Assembly: GCA_937920235.1 (NCBI GenBank)
Contig: CALGUK010000016.1
Coordinates: 1-7,800 of the forward strand
Length of the DNA: 7,800 nt
DNA from: an uncultured Clostridia bacterium
GTDB lineage: Bacteria; Bacillota; Clostridia; Oscillospirales; Acutalibacteraceae
Reading direction: 5' to 3'
The notes under the pieces are model-generated. The model did not search any database. It was not told the origin of the DNA and was given only the letters and a program-made list of their open reading frames with translations. This document shows positions 1-5,902 of the stretch, piece by piece. The translations under genes and the position numbers were made by a program. Numbering within the stretch: the stretch's first letter is position 1; each line of letters opens with the position of its first letter.

Positions 1-112
1 AGCCCTGACGCTGCTTGTGCTTGGGGTTTTCACAGATAACCATTACTTTACCCTTACGCTTAATTACTTTGCACTTTTCGCAAATCTTTTTGACAGAAGG
101 TCTGACTTTCAT
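1..112 (-). CDS. rpmJ: 50S ribosomal protein L36 (bL36), all sense codons present
   Basis: L36 is one of the smallest ribosomal proteins and lies in the 50S subunit close to the factor-binding region. All 37 codons are in the window; only the last two bases of the stop codon are cut off at the left edge (the remaining base is T). The product reads MKVRPSVKKICEKCKVIKRK and then GKVMVICENPKHKQRQG. Zinc ligands of the C+ form are present: C11, C14, C27 and H32. The ATG at 110-112 has AGGAGG (121-126) eight bases upstream. A four-codon frame, ATG AGG AGG TAA, coincides with this site and is probably chance. In Firmicutes rpsM, rpsK, rpoA and rplQ follow; they lie outside the window. Confidence 0.97.
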   Translation of the reverse strand, partial: MKVRPSVKKICEKCKVIKRKGKVMVICENPKHKQRQG

Positions 113-146
113 TTAGATTACCTCCTCATAAAATGCTGTCAAATTT

Positions 147-365
147 TTACTTTGAACGCCATGTAATTCTTCCGTTGTTAAGGTCATACGGTGAAAGCTC
201 AACCGTTACCTTATCTCCCTGAAGAATTCTGATGTAGTTCATACGAAGCTTGCCCGAGATACGAGCGTGCACCTTGTGTCCGTTTTCAAGCTCCACAATA
301 AAATTTGTATTGGGAAGAACTTCTACTACGGTGCCTTCAACTTCAATCATATCTTGTTTTGCCAT
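147..365 (-). CDS. infA: Translation initiation factor IF-1
   Basis: The 72-residue product has the standard IF1 length and consists of a single S1-type OB fold. It begins MAKQDMIEVEGTVVEVLPN and contains NTNFIVELENGHKVHARISG, KLRMNYIRILQGDKV and the family end YDLNNGRITWR. IF1 binds the 30S A site together with IF2 and IF3 and helps select the initiator tRNA. The ATG at 365 is supported by AAGAGG (375-380), nine bases upstream and inside the last codons of the preceding KOW gene. The stop of that gene is only four bases away, so the two are probably translated as a coupled pair. The 34-base gap after infA leads to rpmJ, the normal Firmicute neighbour. No key residue appears changed. Confidence 0.98.
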   Translation of the reverse strand: MAKQDMIEVEGTVVEVLPNTNFIVELENGHKVHARISGKLRMNYIRILQGDKVTVELSPYDLNNGRITWRSK

Positions 366-369
366 AAGT

Positions 370-606
370 TTAAACCTCTTTCGATAATGCTTTTCTCAAC
401 GCTCTGTCCGTTAATATCATACTGTCGTCAATTTTTTTGTCCGTTTTTGTCAAGTGACGCGGATTTTTTCTTTTCGGTTTATCCAAAGTTCTTTCCTTAC
501 CGTCACACACATAAACATATTTTTCGTCAGCATTCACTACACACATAAGCTTATCTTTTTCTCTACCGGCTGTGCATACAACCAGCTCACCTTTACAAAA
601 CTCCAT
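370..606 (-). CDS. Small KOW-domain, probably RNA-binding protein
   Basis: The 78-residue product opens FCKGELVVCTAGREKDK, a KOW-type motif (turn with G-x-x-V and AGREK-K), followed by a second strand pair, CVVNADEKYVYVCDGKERTL. A basic stretch, DKPKRKNPRHL (residues 42-52), and a charged helix near the end follow. This pattern resembles the L14e-like KOW proteins of unknown exact role that Firmicutes carry between map and infA (in B. subtilis, as I recall, ybzG). Ribosome or rRNA binding is inferred from the KOW fold, the basic tail and the neighbours; nothing here proves it. The ATG at 606 follows GAGGTG (612-617), with five bases between, in a site abutting the map stop. The end of the gene holds the infA ribosome binding site, with only four bases between the stop and ATG. 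Confidence 0.88.
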   Translation of the reverse strand: MEFCKGELVVCTAGREKDKLMCVVNADEKYVYVCDGKERTLDKPKRKNPRHLTKTDKKIDDSMILTDRALRKALSKEV

Positions 607-617
607 AAGTCACCTCA

Positions 618-1367
618 TTAAAGTTTTGTCAGAATAACGGGTTCGCCTTTGGTAATTGCAATTGTGTGTTCAAAGTGTGCGGACAGTTTGCCGTCAAGCG
701 TTTTGACGGTCCAACCGTCAGGCAAACATTTAATTGCCTTTGAACCTGCGTTAATCATAGGCTCAATTGCAATTGTCATTCCGGGGAGAAGTCTCTGACC
801 TCTTCCCGCTGTTCCGTAATTCGGAACTGACGGGTCTTCGTGAAGATGAGTTCCCACACCGTGTCCCGTATATTCACGGACAACCGTAAAACCTCTTTCT
901 TCACAATAGGACTGAATGGCATAAGCTATATCACCGATTCTGTTGCCAGCGACAGCCTGTTCGATGCCAAGATAAAGGCTCTCTCTCGTTGTGTCGCACA
1001 GCCGCTTCGCTTCATCGGAAATTTTTCCGCAAGCGAAAGTAGCAGCATTATCGCCGTTATAACCGTTGACCTTAGCCCCGAGGTCGATACTGACAATATC
1101 GCCCTCTTTCAGCACTCTCTTTTTTGATGGAATGCCGTGAATGACCTCGTCATTTATGGAAATACATGCCGTTGCGGGAAATCCGTTATAATTCAGAAAG
1201 TTAGGTTCAGCGCCCTGCTTTTTAATATATCGGTAAGCGATCTGATCGATTTCATACGTTGTGATACCGGGTCTGACCGCTTCGCCCGCTAACTGTAATG
1301 CTTCTGCAGAAATCTGACAAGCTTTTCGCATAATCTCAATTTCTTTTGCAGTTCTAAGCACTATCAT
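618..1367 (-). CDS. map: Methionine aminopeptidase, type I
   Basis: Map removes the initiator methionine from nascent proteins whose second residue is small. The 249-residue product is a short type I enzyme with the pita-bread fold and no N-terminal zinc extension. The five metal ligands are all in place: D95 (SIDLG), D106 (NGDNA), H169 (TGHGVG), E202 (AIEPM) and E233 (HFEHT). The accessory histidines H77 (VIHG) and H176 (LHEDP) are also present. The numbering runs two behind E. coli Map (D97, D108, H171, E204, E235). The ATG at 1367 has GGAGG (1374-1378) six bases upstream. The gene follows adk by 16 bases and precedes the KOW gene by 11, the usual secY-adk-map order of Firmicutes. It looks fully functional. 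Confidence 0.97.
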   Translation of the reverse strand: MIVLRTAKEIEIMRKACQISAEALQLAGEAVRPGITTYEIDQIAYRYIKKQGAEPNFLNYNGFPATACISINDEVIHGIPSKKRVLKEGDIVSIDLGAKVNGYNGDNAATFACGKISDEAKRLCDTTRESLYLGIEQAVAGNRIGDIAYAIQSYCEERGFTVVREYTGHGVGTHLHEDPSVPNYGTAGRGQRLLPGMTIAIEPMINAGSKAIKCLPDGWTVKTLDGKLSAHFEHTIAITKGEPVILTKL

Positions 1368-1383
1368 GTTAATCCTCCGTTGG

Positions 1384-2013
1384 TTATTCTAAAACCTTAA
1401 AGACAAGAGCAGTTGTATCTTTAACTTCTTCCTGTCCTTCTACTATTACAAGCTTACCTGTCTTTGAATAGTAGTCTTTAAGCGGTTCGGTCTGTTCGTG
1501 ATAAACAGAAAGTCTGTCAAGCACTGTTTCGGGACTGTCGTCCTTTCTCTGAACAAGTTCATCACCGCAAATGTCACAGATGCCGTCTTTTGAGGGCTTT
1601 TTGTATTCAAGATGATAAGTAGCACCGCATTTGAGACATACTCTTCTGCCTGAAAGACGTGCTGTAATCTTTTCATCCGGAACCTCGATATCAACAACCT
1701 TGTCGATAACGATGCCCATATTATCGAGGGCCTCTGCCTGAGGTATTGTTCTCGGGAAGCCGTCGAGAATGAAGCCGTTTTTACAGTCATCCTCTGCAAG
1801 TCTTTCCTTGATAATACCAATAACAACATCATCGGGAACCAATTTTCCGGCATCGATATAGGACTTAGCCTTAAGTCCCATATCTGTACCGTTTTTAAGA
1901 GCTTCTCTGATGATATTTCCTGTTGATACAGCCGGAATATTGAATTTTTCACAAATCTTTTCCGCCTGAGTACCTTTTCCTGCGCCGGGAGCACCGAGAA
2001 GGATCAAATTCAT
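1384..2013 (-). CDS. adk: Adenylate kinase, zinc-finger LID type
   Basis: Adenylate kinase interconverts ATP + AMP and two ADP in the cytoplasm. The 209-residue product starts MNLILLGAPGAGKGTQAEK, with the P-loop GAPGAGKGT at 7-15 and the catalytic-loop lysine K13. AMP-site residues include T31, R36 and GFPRT (85-89) with R88 and Q92. The LID domain has the four-cysteine zinc knuckle C126-C129 and C146-C149, as in Gram-positive enzymes; E. coli Adk lacks it. R123 and the DDSPET segment at 158-163 are also conserved. The motif after the P-loop reads STGN (30-33) where STGD is usual. The ATG at 2013 is eight bases from GGAGG. An overlapping upstream ATG (ATG ATA TGA) is out of frame and too close to that site. 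The gene ends in TAA, 16 bases before map. Confidence 0.97.
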   Translation of the reverse strand: MNLILLGAPGAGKGTQAEKICEKFNIPAVSTGNIIREALKNGTDMGLKAKSYIDAGKLVPDDVVIGIIKERLAEDDCKNGFILDGFPRTIPQAEALDNMGIVIDKVVDIEVPDEKITARLSGRRVCLKCGATYHLEYKKPSKDGICDICGDELVQRKDDSPETVLDRLSVYHEQTEPLKDYYSKTGKLVIVEGQEEVKDTTALVFKVLE

Positions 2014-2028
2014 ATCATTTACCTCCGA

Positions 2029-3360
2029 TTAGTCAAGGAAACCTTTGTAATGGCGCATCATCATCTGGCTTTCGAGCTGCTTCTGAGTTTCAAGAGCAAC
2101 ACCGACCATAATGATAATTGAAGTACCGCCAACGGCAAGGTTCATGCCGTTTTCTGTGAAAAGGCCTGCAATCTGTGAGTAAACAATCGGGAACATAGCA
2201 ACAACACTGAGGAGGAGTGCTCCGATAAGTGTCATTCTGCTGAGAATGTTCTGAATGTAAGTTGAAGTGGGCTTGCCGGGGCGTATACCCGGGATAGAAC
2301 CACTGTTCTTACGAAGGTTCTCTGCCATTTCAATTGGATTGTACTGAATTGTAGAATAGAAATAAGCAAAGAAGATTATAAGAATGAAATAGAGTGTTCC
2401 GTAGAAGGGATGAGTCTGGCCGAGCCAAACTGATGTGAGCTTGTACCAGAAACCGTCTGATTCACCCGGAACGAACATTGCGATTGTAGGAAGAATTGAA
2501 AGAATTGAGCTTGCGAAGATAACGGGAAGAACACCGCACATATTAACCTTGATAGGCATATGTGTGCTTTGTCCGCCATACATCTTACGACCTACAACAC
2601 GCTTTGCATACTGAATCGGTATTTTTCTCTCGCCGTTATCCATCCATACGATGAAGAATATCATAGCGATAAGAGCAATTGCAGCAATCGGAACGAGTGC
2701 GAAGTAAGCGCCGCCTCTGTCAAAATATGAATAGAGGTTATAAATTGTAGTAGGCATTCTTGCTACGATACCTGCGAAAAGAATCATTGAAATACCGTTA
2801 CCGATACCCTTTTCATTTATCAATTCGCCGAGCCACATAACAAGAGCAGTACCTGCAGTATAGCAAAGGATTACTACAACCGCCTGGAACACTGCAGCAA
2901 AGCCTGTGAACGCTTTACCGTTTTCGTCCATCATAAGCATATTCTGTGAGCGGATGAAGAAGTAATATGCGATACTCTGCATAAGACCGAGGCCGATAGC
3001 TGAATAACGAGTAATTCTGTTCATCTTCTTTCTGCCTTCTTCACCTTCCTGAGAAAGTTTCTGAAGAGCAGGAATAGCTACAGTAAGAAGCTGTATAATG
3101 ATTGATGCGTTGATATAAGGTGTAATTGAAAGGGCAAACAGAGTACCGTAGTTGAAAGCATTACCTGTCATCATTGAAAGATAAGTAAGGAAGGTACCTG
3201 CAGCCTCTTCTCCGAAAAGTCCGTCGCCTCTCATTGCGATATCAACAAAAGGTACGGGAAGTGCTGAACCGATTCTGTAGATTAAAATTATAAGTGCTGT
3301 GAAAAGGAGCTTTTTTCTTAAATCAGCGATTTTCCACGCATTTGCAAATGTACGGAACAC
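2029..3360 (-). CDS. secY: Protein translocase subunit SecY, GTG start
   Basis: SecY is the channel-forming subunit of the SecYEG translocon in the cytoplasmic membrane. The 443-residue product has the ten hydrophobic segments expected, beginning near residues 18-34. Motifs in order: LPVPFVD (34-40) before the plug region, ITPYINASIIIQLL (79-92) in helix 2, GNGIS (187-191) after helix 4, GERKIPIQYAKR (243-254) in the cytoplasmic loop that contacts SecA and the ribosome, and NLRKNSGSIPGIRPG (348-362) in the last large cytoplasmic loop, with the invariant arginine at about R360. The C-terminus ends YKGFLD. The start is GTG at 3358-3360, supported by an extended ribosome binding site in the end of rplO; the first in-frame ATG lies at codon 43. 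The small gap to rplO suggests tight coupling. Location between rplO and adk is the common Firmicute order. Confidence 0.98.
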   Translation of the reverse strand: MFRTFANAWKIADLRKKLLFTALIILIYRIGSALPVPFVDIAMRGDGLFGEEAAGTFLTYLSMMTGNAFNYGTLFALSITPYINASIIIQLLTVAIPALQKLSQEGEEGRKKMNRITRYSAIGLGLMQSIAYYFFIRSQNMLMMDENGKAFTGFAAVFQAVVVILCYTAGTALVMWLGELINEKGIGNGISMILFAGIVARMPTTIYNLYSYFDRGGAYFALVPIAAIALIAMIFFIVWMDNGERKIPIQYAKRVVGRKMYGGQSTHMPIKVNMCGVLPVIFASSILSILPTIAMFVPGESDGFWYKLTSVWLGQTHPFYGTLYFILIIFFAYFYSTIQYNPIEMAENLRKNSGSIPGIRPGKPTSTYIQNILSRMTLIGALLLSVVAMFPIVYSQIAGLFTENGMNLAVGGTSIIIMVGVALETQKQLESQMMMRHYKGFLD

Positions 3361-3362
3361 GG

Positions 3363-3803
3363 TTAGATCACCTCAGCCTTTCCGCCTGCTGCCTCAATCT
3401 TCTGCTTTGCAGCATCAGAATAAGCGTTAACCTGGACAGTAAGCTTTTTGCTGAGTTCGCCATTTCCTAAAACCTTAACTCCGTCAAGAGCTTTCTTTAC
3501 AAGGCCTGCATTAATGAGTGCCTCGATAGTTACTGTTGCGCCGTCCTCAAATGCATTGAGTGCTGAAACATTAACTGTTGCGATTTCCTTAGCGAAGATA
3601 TTGTTGAATCCGCGCTTGGGAAGTCTTCTCTGCAAAGGCATCTGGCCACCTTCAAAGCCGACCTGCATACCTCTGCCTGCACGGGCCTTCTGACCCTTAT
3701 GTCCCTTACCTGCTGTTTTACCCTGACCGGAAGCAGCACCTCTACCGATACGCTTTACTTCCTTTTTTGAGCCTGCAGCTGGTGAAAGTTCGTGCAATTT
3801 CAT
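3363..3803 (-). CDS. rplO: 50S ribosomal protein L15 (uL15)
   Basis: The 146-residue product begins MKLHELSPAAGSKKEVKRIG and has the long glycine/arginine/lysine-rich extension of L15 (GRGAASGQGKTAGKGHKGQK at residues 20-39). This extension threads into the 23S rRNA core. It is followed by FEGGQMPLQRRLPKRGFNN and then the globular C-terminal domain with VNVSALNAFEDGATV and VKVLGNGEL. Length and motifs are normal. The ATG at 3803 has GGAGG (3813-3817) nine bases upstream, overlapping the rpmD stop region. Its last codons, GAG GTG ATC before TAA, double as the ribosome binding site of secY, whose start lies only two bases beyond the stop. This suggests that the two genes are translationally coupled. 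Confidence 0.98.
   Translation of the reverse strand: MKLHELSPAAGSKKEVKRIGRGAASGQGKTAGKGHKGQKARAGRGMQVGFEGGQMPLQRRLPKRGFNNIFAKEIATVNVSALNAFEDGATVTIEALINAGLVKKALDGVKVLGNGELSKKLTVQVNAYSDAAKQKIEAAGGKAEVI
3366..3374 (-). promoter_or_regulatory. Extended Shine-Dalgarno for secY inside the end of rplO
   Basis: On the minus strand this reads GAGGTGATC, a nine-base match to the complement of the standard bacterial 16S rRNA 3' end (GATCACCTC). It is at the same time the last three sense codons of rplO (Glu-Val-Ile). The distance from GAGG to the secY GTG is ten bases, and the rplO TAA lies between them. It fixes the secY start at 3360 and implies that ribosomes finishing L15 can pass directly to SecY. 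Confidence 0.75.
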
Positions 3804-3817
3804 TTACCTGCACCTCC

Positions 3818-3997
3818 TTAAGCCTTTGTAACCTCTACAAGATGTGAAATCTTCTTAACTTTACCTTGAGTCTGAGGATTATCAGGCTGTTCTGATACAT
3901 CCCCAATTTTGCGGAGACCAAGTGCATAAGCGGTGGCGATTTGGTCTTTTTTGCTTCCGATAAGACTCTTTACGAGTTTAACCTGAATTTTATCCAT
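3818..3997 (-). CDS. rpmD: 50S ribosomal protein L30 (uL30), start moved inward
   Basis: L30 is a small 50S protein of one beta-alpha-beta-type domain, present in most bacteria. The product starting at 3997 has 59 residues, matching the usual 58-60, and begins MDKIQVKLVKSLIGSKKDQ. It continues with ALGLRKIGDVSEQPDNPQT and ends HLVEVTKA, typical of L30. A longer frame opens with GTG at 4006, adding three residues. That GTG lies inside the purine-rich ribosome binding site AAGGAAGGTGG (4003-4013), leaving no room for ribosome pairing, whereas the ATG at 3997 has about eight bases of spacing. The inner ATG is therefore preferred. The gap from rpsE is then 14 bases, in line with its neighbours. 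The TAA stop is part of the rplO ribosome binding string TAAGGAGGTG. Confidence 0.95.
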   Translation of the reverse strand: MDKIQVKLVKSLIGSKKDQIATAYALGLRKIGDVSEQPDNPQTQGKVKKISHLVEVTKA

Positions 3998-4002
3998 ATT
4001 GT

Positions 4003-4013
4003 CCACCTTCCTT
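4003..4013 (-). promoter_or_regulatory. Ribosome binding site that decides the rpmD start
   Basis: The minus strand reads AAGGAAGGTGG here, overlapping the rpsE TAA. The GTG that would open the longer rpmD frame (4004-4006) is part of this purine tract, so it cannot serve as start while the tract pairs with 16S rRNA. The ATG at 3995-3997 lies about eight bases from the inner AAGG and is the better start. Confidence 0.7.
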
Positions 4014-4512
4014 ATTCAAGAATCTCTTTAACTGATTTGCCGCGGATAGCAGCAACTTCCTCTGCATTGCGGAGCTTTGAAAGACCGTCAACCGTAGCAC
4101 GAACTACGTTGCAGGGGTTGTTTGAACGAAGTGCCTTTGAACGGATATCCTTGATACCAACCATTTCAACAACGGCACGAACAGGACCACCGGCAATAAC
4201 ACCGGTACCGGGTGCTGCGGGCTTCATAAGAACAACGCCTGCACCGTATTTACCTGTAATTTCGTGAGGAATTGTTGTGCCTTTAAGAGCAACCTTGATA
4301 AGATTTTTCTTAGCAGCTTCAATACCCTTACGGATAGCATCCGGAACTTCGCCTGATTTTCCGAGGCCGAAACCTACGATGCCGTTACCGTCACCTACAA
4401 CAACCAAAGCGGAGAATTTCATAATACGGCCGCCCTTAACTGTCTTTGAAACACGGTTGATAGCAACTACTTTTTCCTGAAGTTCAAGTGTTGATGCGTC
4501 AATAATAGCCAT
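4012..4512 (-). CDS. rpsE: 30S ribosomal protein S5 (uS5)
   Basis: The 166-residue product has both S5 domains. The N-terminal double-stranded-RNA-binding-like fold contains the family signature from residue 28 to about 60 (GRIMKFSALVVVGDG, then GIVGFGLGKSGEVPDAI). The C-terminal domain starts near residue 80 with TIPHEITGKYGAGVVLMKPA and continues with GVIAGGPVRAVVEMVGI and RSNNPCNVVRAT. S5 lies at the mRNA entry site with S3 and S4 and affects decoding accuracy. The loop where spectinomycin resistance substitutions are known in other bacteria (about residues 19-33, here NRVSKTVKGGRI) looks wild type, without deletion. The ATG at 4512 is nine bases from AAGGAG (4522-4527). The gene ends in TAA, fused to the rpmD ribosome binding site. 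Confidence 0.98.
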   Translation of the reverse strand: MAIIDASTLELQEKVVAINRVSKTVKGGRIMKFSALVVVGDGNGIVGFGLGKSGEVPDAIRKGIEAAKKNLIKVALKGTTIPHEITGKYGAGVVLMKPAAPGTGVIAGGPVRAVVEMVGIKDIRSKALRSNNPCNVVRATVDGLSKLRNAEEVAAIRGKSVKEILE

Positions 4513-4530
4513 TACTGTTTTCTCCTTTCC

Positions 4531-4890
4531 TTAGAAGTTGAGGCCGCCCTCACGGGCACCTTCTGCGAGAGCTGCTACTCTGCCTGTGTATACGTAGCCG
4601 CCTCTGTCAAATACAACATCTGTGATGTTCTTTTCTTTTGCTCTTTCTGCAAGGAGCTTGCCAACTTCTTTAGCAGCTTCCTTGTTTCCGCCGTAATTTG
4701 TGAAGTCCTTCTCTGTTGTTGAAGCGCTTACAAGTGTAACACCTGCAACGTCATCAATCAACTGAGCATAGATGTGCTGGAGAGAACGGAACACATTAAG
4801 GCGGGGGCACTCAGCAGTGCCTGAAATCTTAGCGCGGACTCTCTTATGTCTCTTGAGTCTTGCAGCTTTTGTATCTGGTCTTTTAACCAT
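4531..4890 (-). CDS. rplR: 50S ribosomal protein L18 (uL18)
   Basis: The 119-residue product is L18, which binds 5S rRNA and joins it with L5 to the central protuberance. The first 25 residues are a basic RNA-binding tail (MVKRPDTKAARLKRHKRVRA). The core then shows CPRLNVFRSLQHIYAQLIDD at about 28-47 and VTLVSASTTEK. The C-terminus has VFDRGGYVYTGRVAALAEG and ends EGGLNF, which is diagnostic of bacterial L18. The ATG at 4890 is preceded by AGGAGGA (4901-4907), with ten bases between, placed immediately after the tandem stop of rplF. The stop is joined to the rpsE ribosome binding site as TAAGGAAAGGAG. Length and motifs are normal. Confidence 0.98.
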   Translation of the reverse strand: MVKRPDTKAARLKRHKRVRAKISGTAECPRLNVFRSLQHIYAQLIDDVAGVTLVSASTTEKDFTNYGGNKEAAKEVGKLLAERAKEKNITDVVFDRGGYVYTGRVAALAEGAREGGLNF

Positions 4891-4908
4891 AACTTTACTC
4901 TCCTCCTA

Positions 4909-5454
4909 TTATTTACCGCCCTTACCGGCTTTACCTTCTTTACGACGGATATGCTCATCAGCATATTTGATTCCCTTGCCCTTATACGGCTCCGGAGGTC
5001 TCTTTTCGCGGATTTCTGCTGCGAACTGACCAACCTTCTGCTTGTCAGGACCTGAAATAACGATTTTGTTGGGTGCTGGTGTTTCAACGGTGATTCCTTC
5101 CGGCTCAGGCATAACAACCTGGTGTGAGAAACCGATGTTGAGAACAAGATCCTTACCCTGCTTTGCTACACGGTAACCGACGCCGTTAACCTCGAGTTCC
5201 TTTGAGTAACCCTTCTCAACGCCTTCAACCATGTTGGCGATGAGAGTACGTGTAAGACCGTGGAGTGATTTGTTAAGGTTGCTGTCATCAGGACGCGAAA
5301 CAGTAATAACTGCGCCGTCAAGCTCAACCTTCATATTTTTGTGCACTGTTCTTGTAAGAGTACCTTTAGGGCCTTTAACGGTAACAGTGCTGCCATCTAC
5401 TTTAACTTCTACCCCTGCAGGAACAGCAATGGGGTTTCTGCCTATACGAGACAT
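4909..5454 (-). CDS. rplF: 50S ribosomal protein L6 (uL6)
   Basis: The 181-residue product begins MSRIGRNPIAVPAGVEV, the standard L6 opening, and has the two tandem alpha-beta repeats expected of the family (roughly residues 1-80 and 81-170). The second repeat carries the bacterial L6 signature PEPYKGKGIKY at 154-164, followed by a basic, glycine-rich tail. L6 sits at the base of the L7/L12 stalk, near the sarcin-ricin loop and the factor binding site. The ATG at 5454 has GGAGG (5464-5468) nine bases upstream, overlapping the region just after the rpsH stop. The gene ends in TAA TAG, 18 bases before rplR. Position between rpsH and rplR is the universal spc order. Confidence 0.98.
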   Translation of the reverse strand: MSRIGRNPIAVPAGVEVKVDGSTVTVKGPKGTLTRTVHKNMKVELDGAVITVSRPDDSNLNKSLHGLTRTLIANMVEGVEKGYSKELEVNGVGYRVAKQGKDLVLNIGFSHQVVMPEPEGITVETPAPNKIVISGPDKQKVGQFAAEIREKRPPEPYKGKGIKYADEHIRRKEGKAGKGGK

Positions 5455-5469
5455 TTACTGTAACCTCCC

Positions 5470-5868
5470 TTACCAGATAAATGCGAGAACTTCGCCGCCT
5501 ACATTGAGCTTACGAGCCTCTTTGTCTGTCATAACACCCTTTGATGTTGAAAGGATTGCGATACCGAGACCTTTCATAACCTTGGGCATATCTTCACAGT
5601 TTGTGTAAATACGTAAACCGGGCTTTGAAACTCTTCTGAGACCTGTGATTACGCTTGATTTGTTGGGACCGTACTTGAGAGCGATTTCAATAACACCCTG
5701 TTTTCCGTCTTCTTCTACTGTAAATCCTTTGATGTAACCTTCATCAACAAGAATTTGAGCAATCGCTTTCTTCATGTTTGATGCAGGCACTTTCACTGTA
5801 TCATGCTTTGCGGAATTCGCATTACGGATTCTGGTGAGCATATCACCGATTGCATCTGTAATTTGCAT
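5470..5868 (-). CDS. rpsH: 30S ribosomal protein S8 (uS8)
   Basis: S8 is a primary 16S rRNA binder that organises the central domain (platform) of the small subunit. In E. coli it also represses the spc operon by binding its mRNA; that control is not established for Firmicutes. The product is 132 residues, the family norm. It opens ITDAIGDMLTRIRNAN, the typical N-terminus, has RRVSKPGLRIY near residues 78-88, and ends with the S8 signature STSKGVMTDKEARKLNVGGE (107-126) followed by VLAFIW. The ATG at 5868 is nine bases from AGGAGG (5878-5883). The 34-base gap before this gene is one of the two longest in the window, AT-rich, and shows no clear promoter or hairpin. All key segments are intact. 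Confidence 0.98.
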   Translation of the reverse strand: MQITDAIGDMLTRIRNANSAKHDTVKVPASNMKKAIAQILVDEGYIKGFTVEEDGKQGVIEIALKYGPNKSSVITGLRRVSKPGLRIYTNCEDMPKVMKGLGIAILSTSKGVMTDKEARKLNVGGEVLAFIW

Positions 5869-5902
5869 AATGAGTTACCTCCTATAAATTTAGATTGCTC
5901 TA

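Noticed and set aside
113..123. Four-codon frame ATG AGG AGG TAA before rpmJ
   Set aside because: It is formed by the ribosome binding site itself and has no Shine-Dalgarno of its own; most likely coincidence.
113..146. TTGACA just after infA (tgtcaa at 137-142 on the plus strand), a perfect -35 hexamer
   Set aside because: At 16-17 bases downstream the best -10 is only 2-3 of 6 (TAATCT/AATCTA), and the start point would fall inside rpmJ. More likely chance in a short AT-rich gap.
432..438. Run of seven A on the coding strand of the KOW gene as a programmed frameshift or slippage site
   Set aside because: Both shifted frames reach a stop within a few codons (TGA), there is no downstream structure seen, and the normal frame gives a full-length family protein.
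1446..1994. A 182-residue minus-strand frame inside adk
   Set aside because: It is a shifted frame of adk, whose P-loop, AMP-site and LID motifs prove the real frame; the shifted product has no recognisable features.
5869..5902. 34-base gap between rpsN and rpsH with the small palindrome TAAATTTA, considered as a promoter or regulatory hairpin
   Set aside because: The palindrome is only eight bases and AT-only, there is no matching -35/-10 pair, and the gap is accounted for by a tandem stop and the rpsH ribosome binding site.
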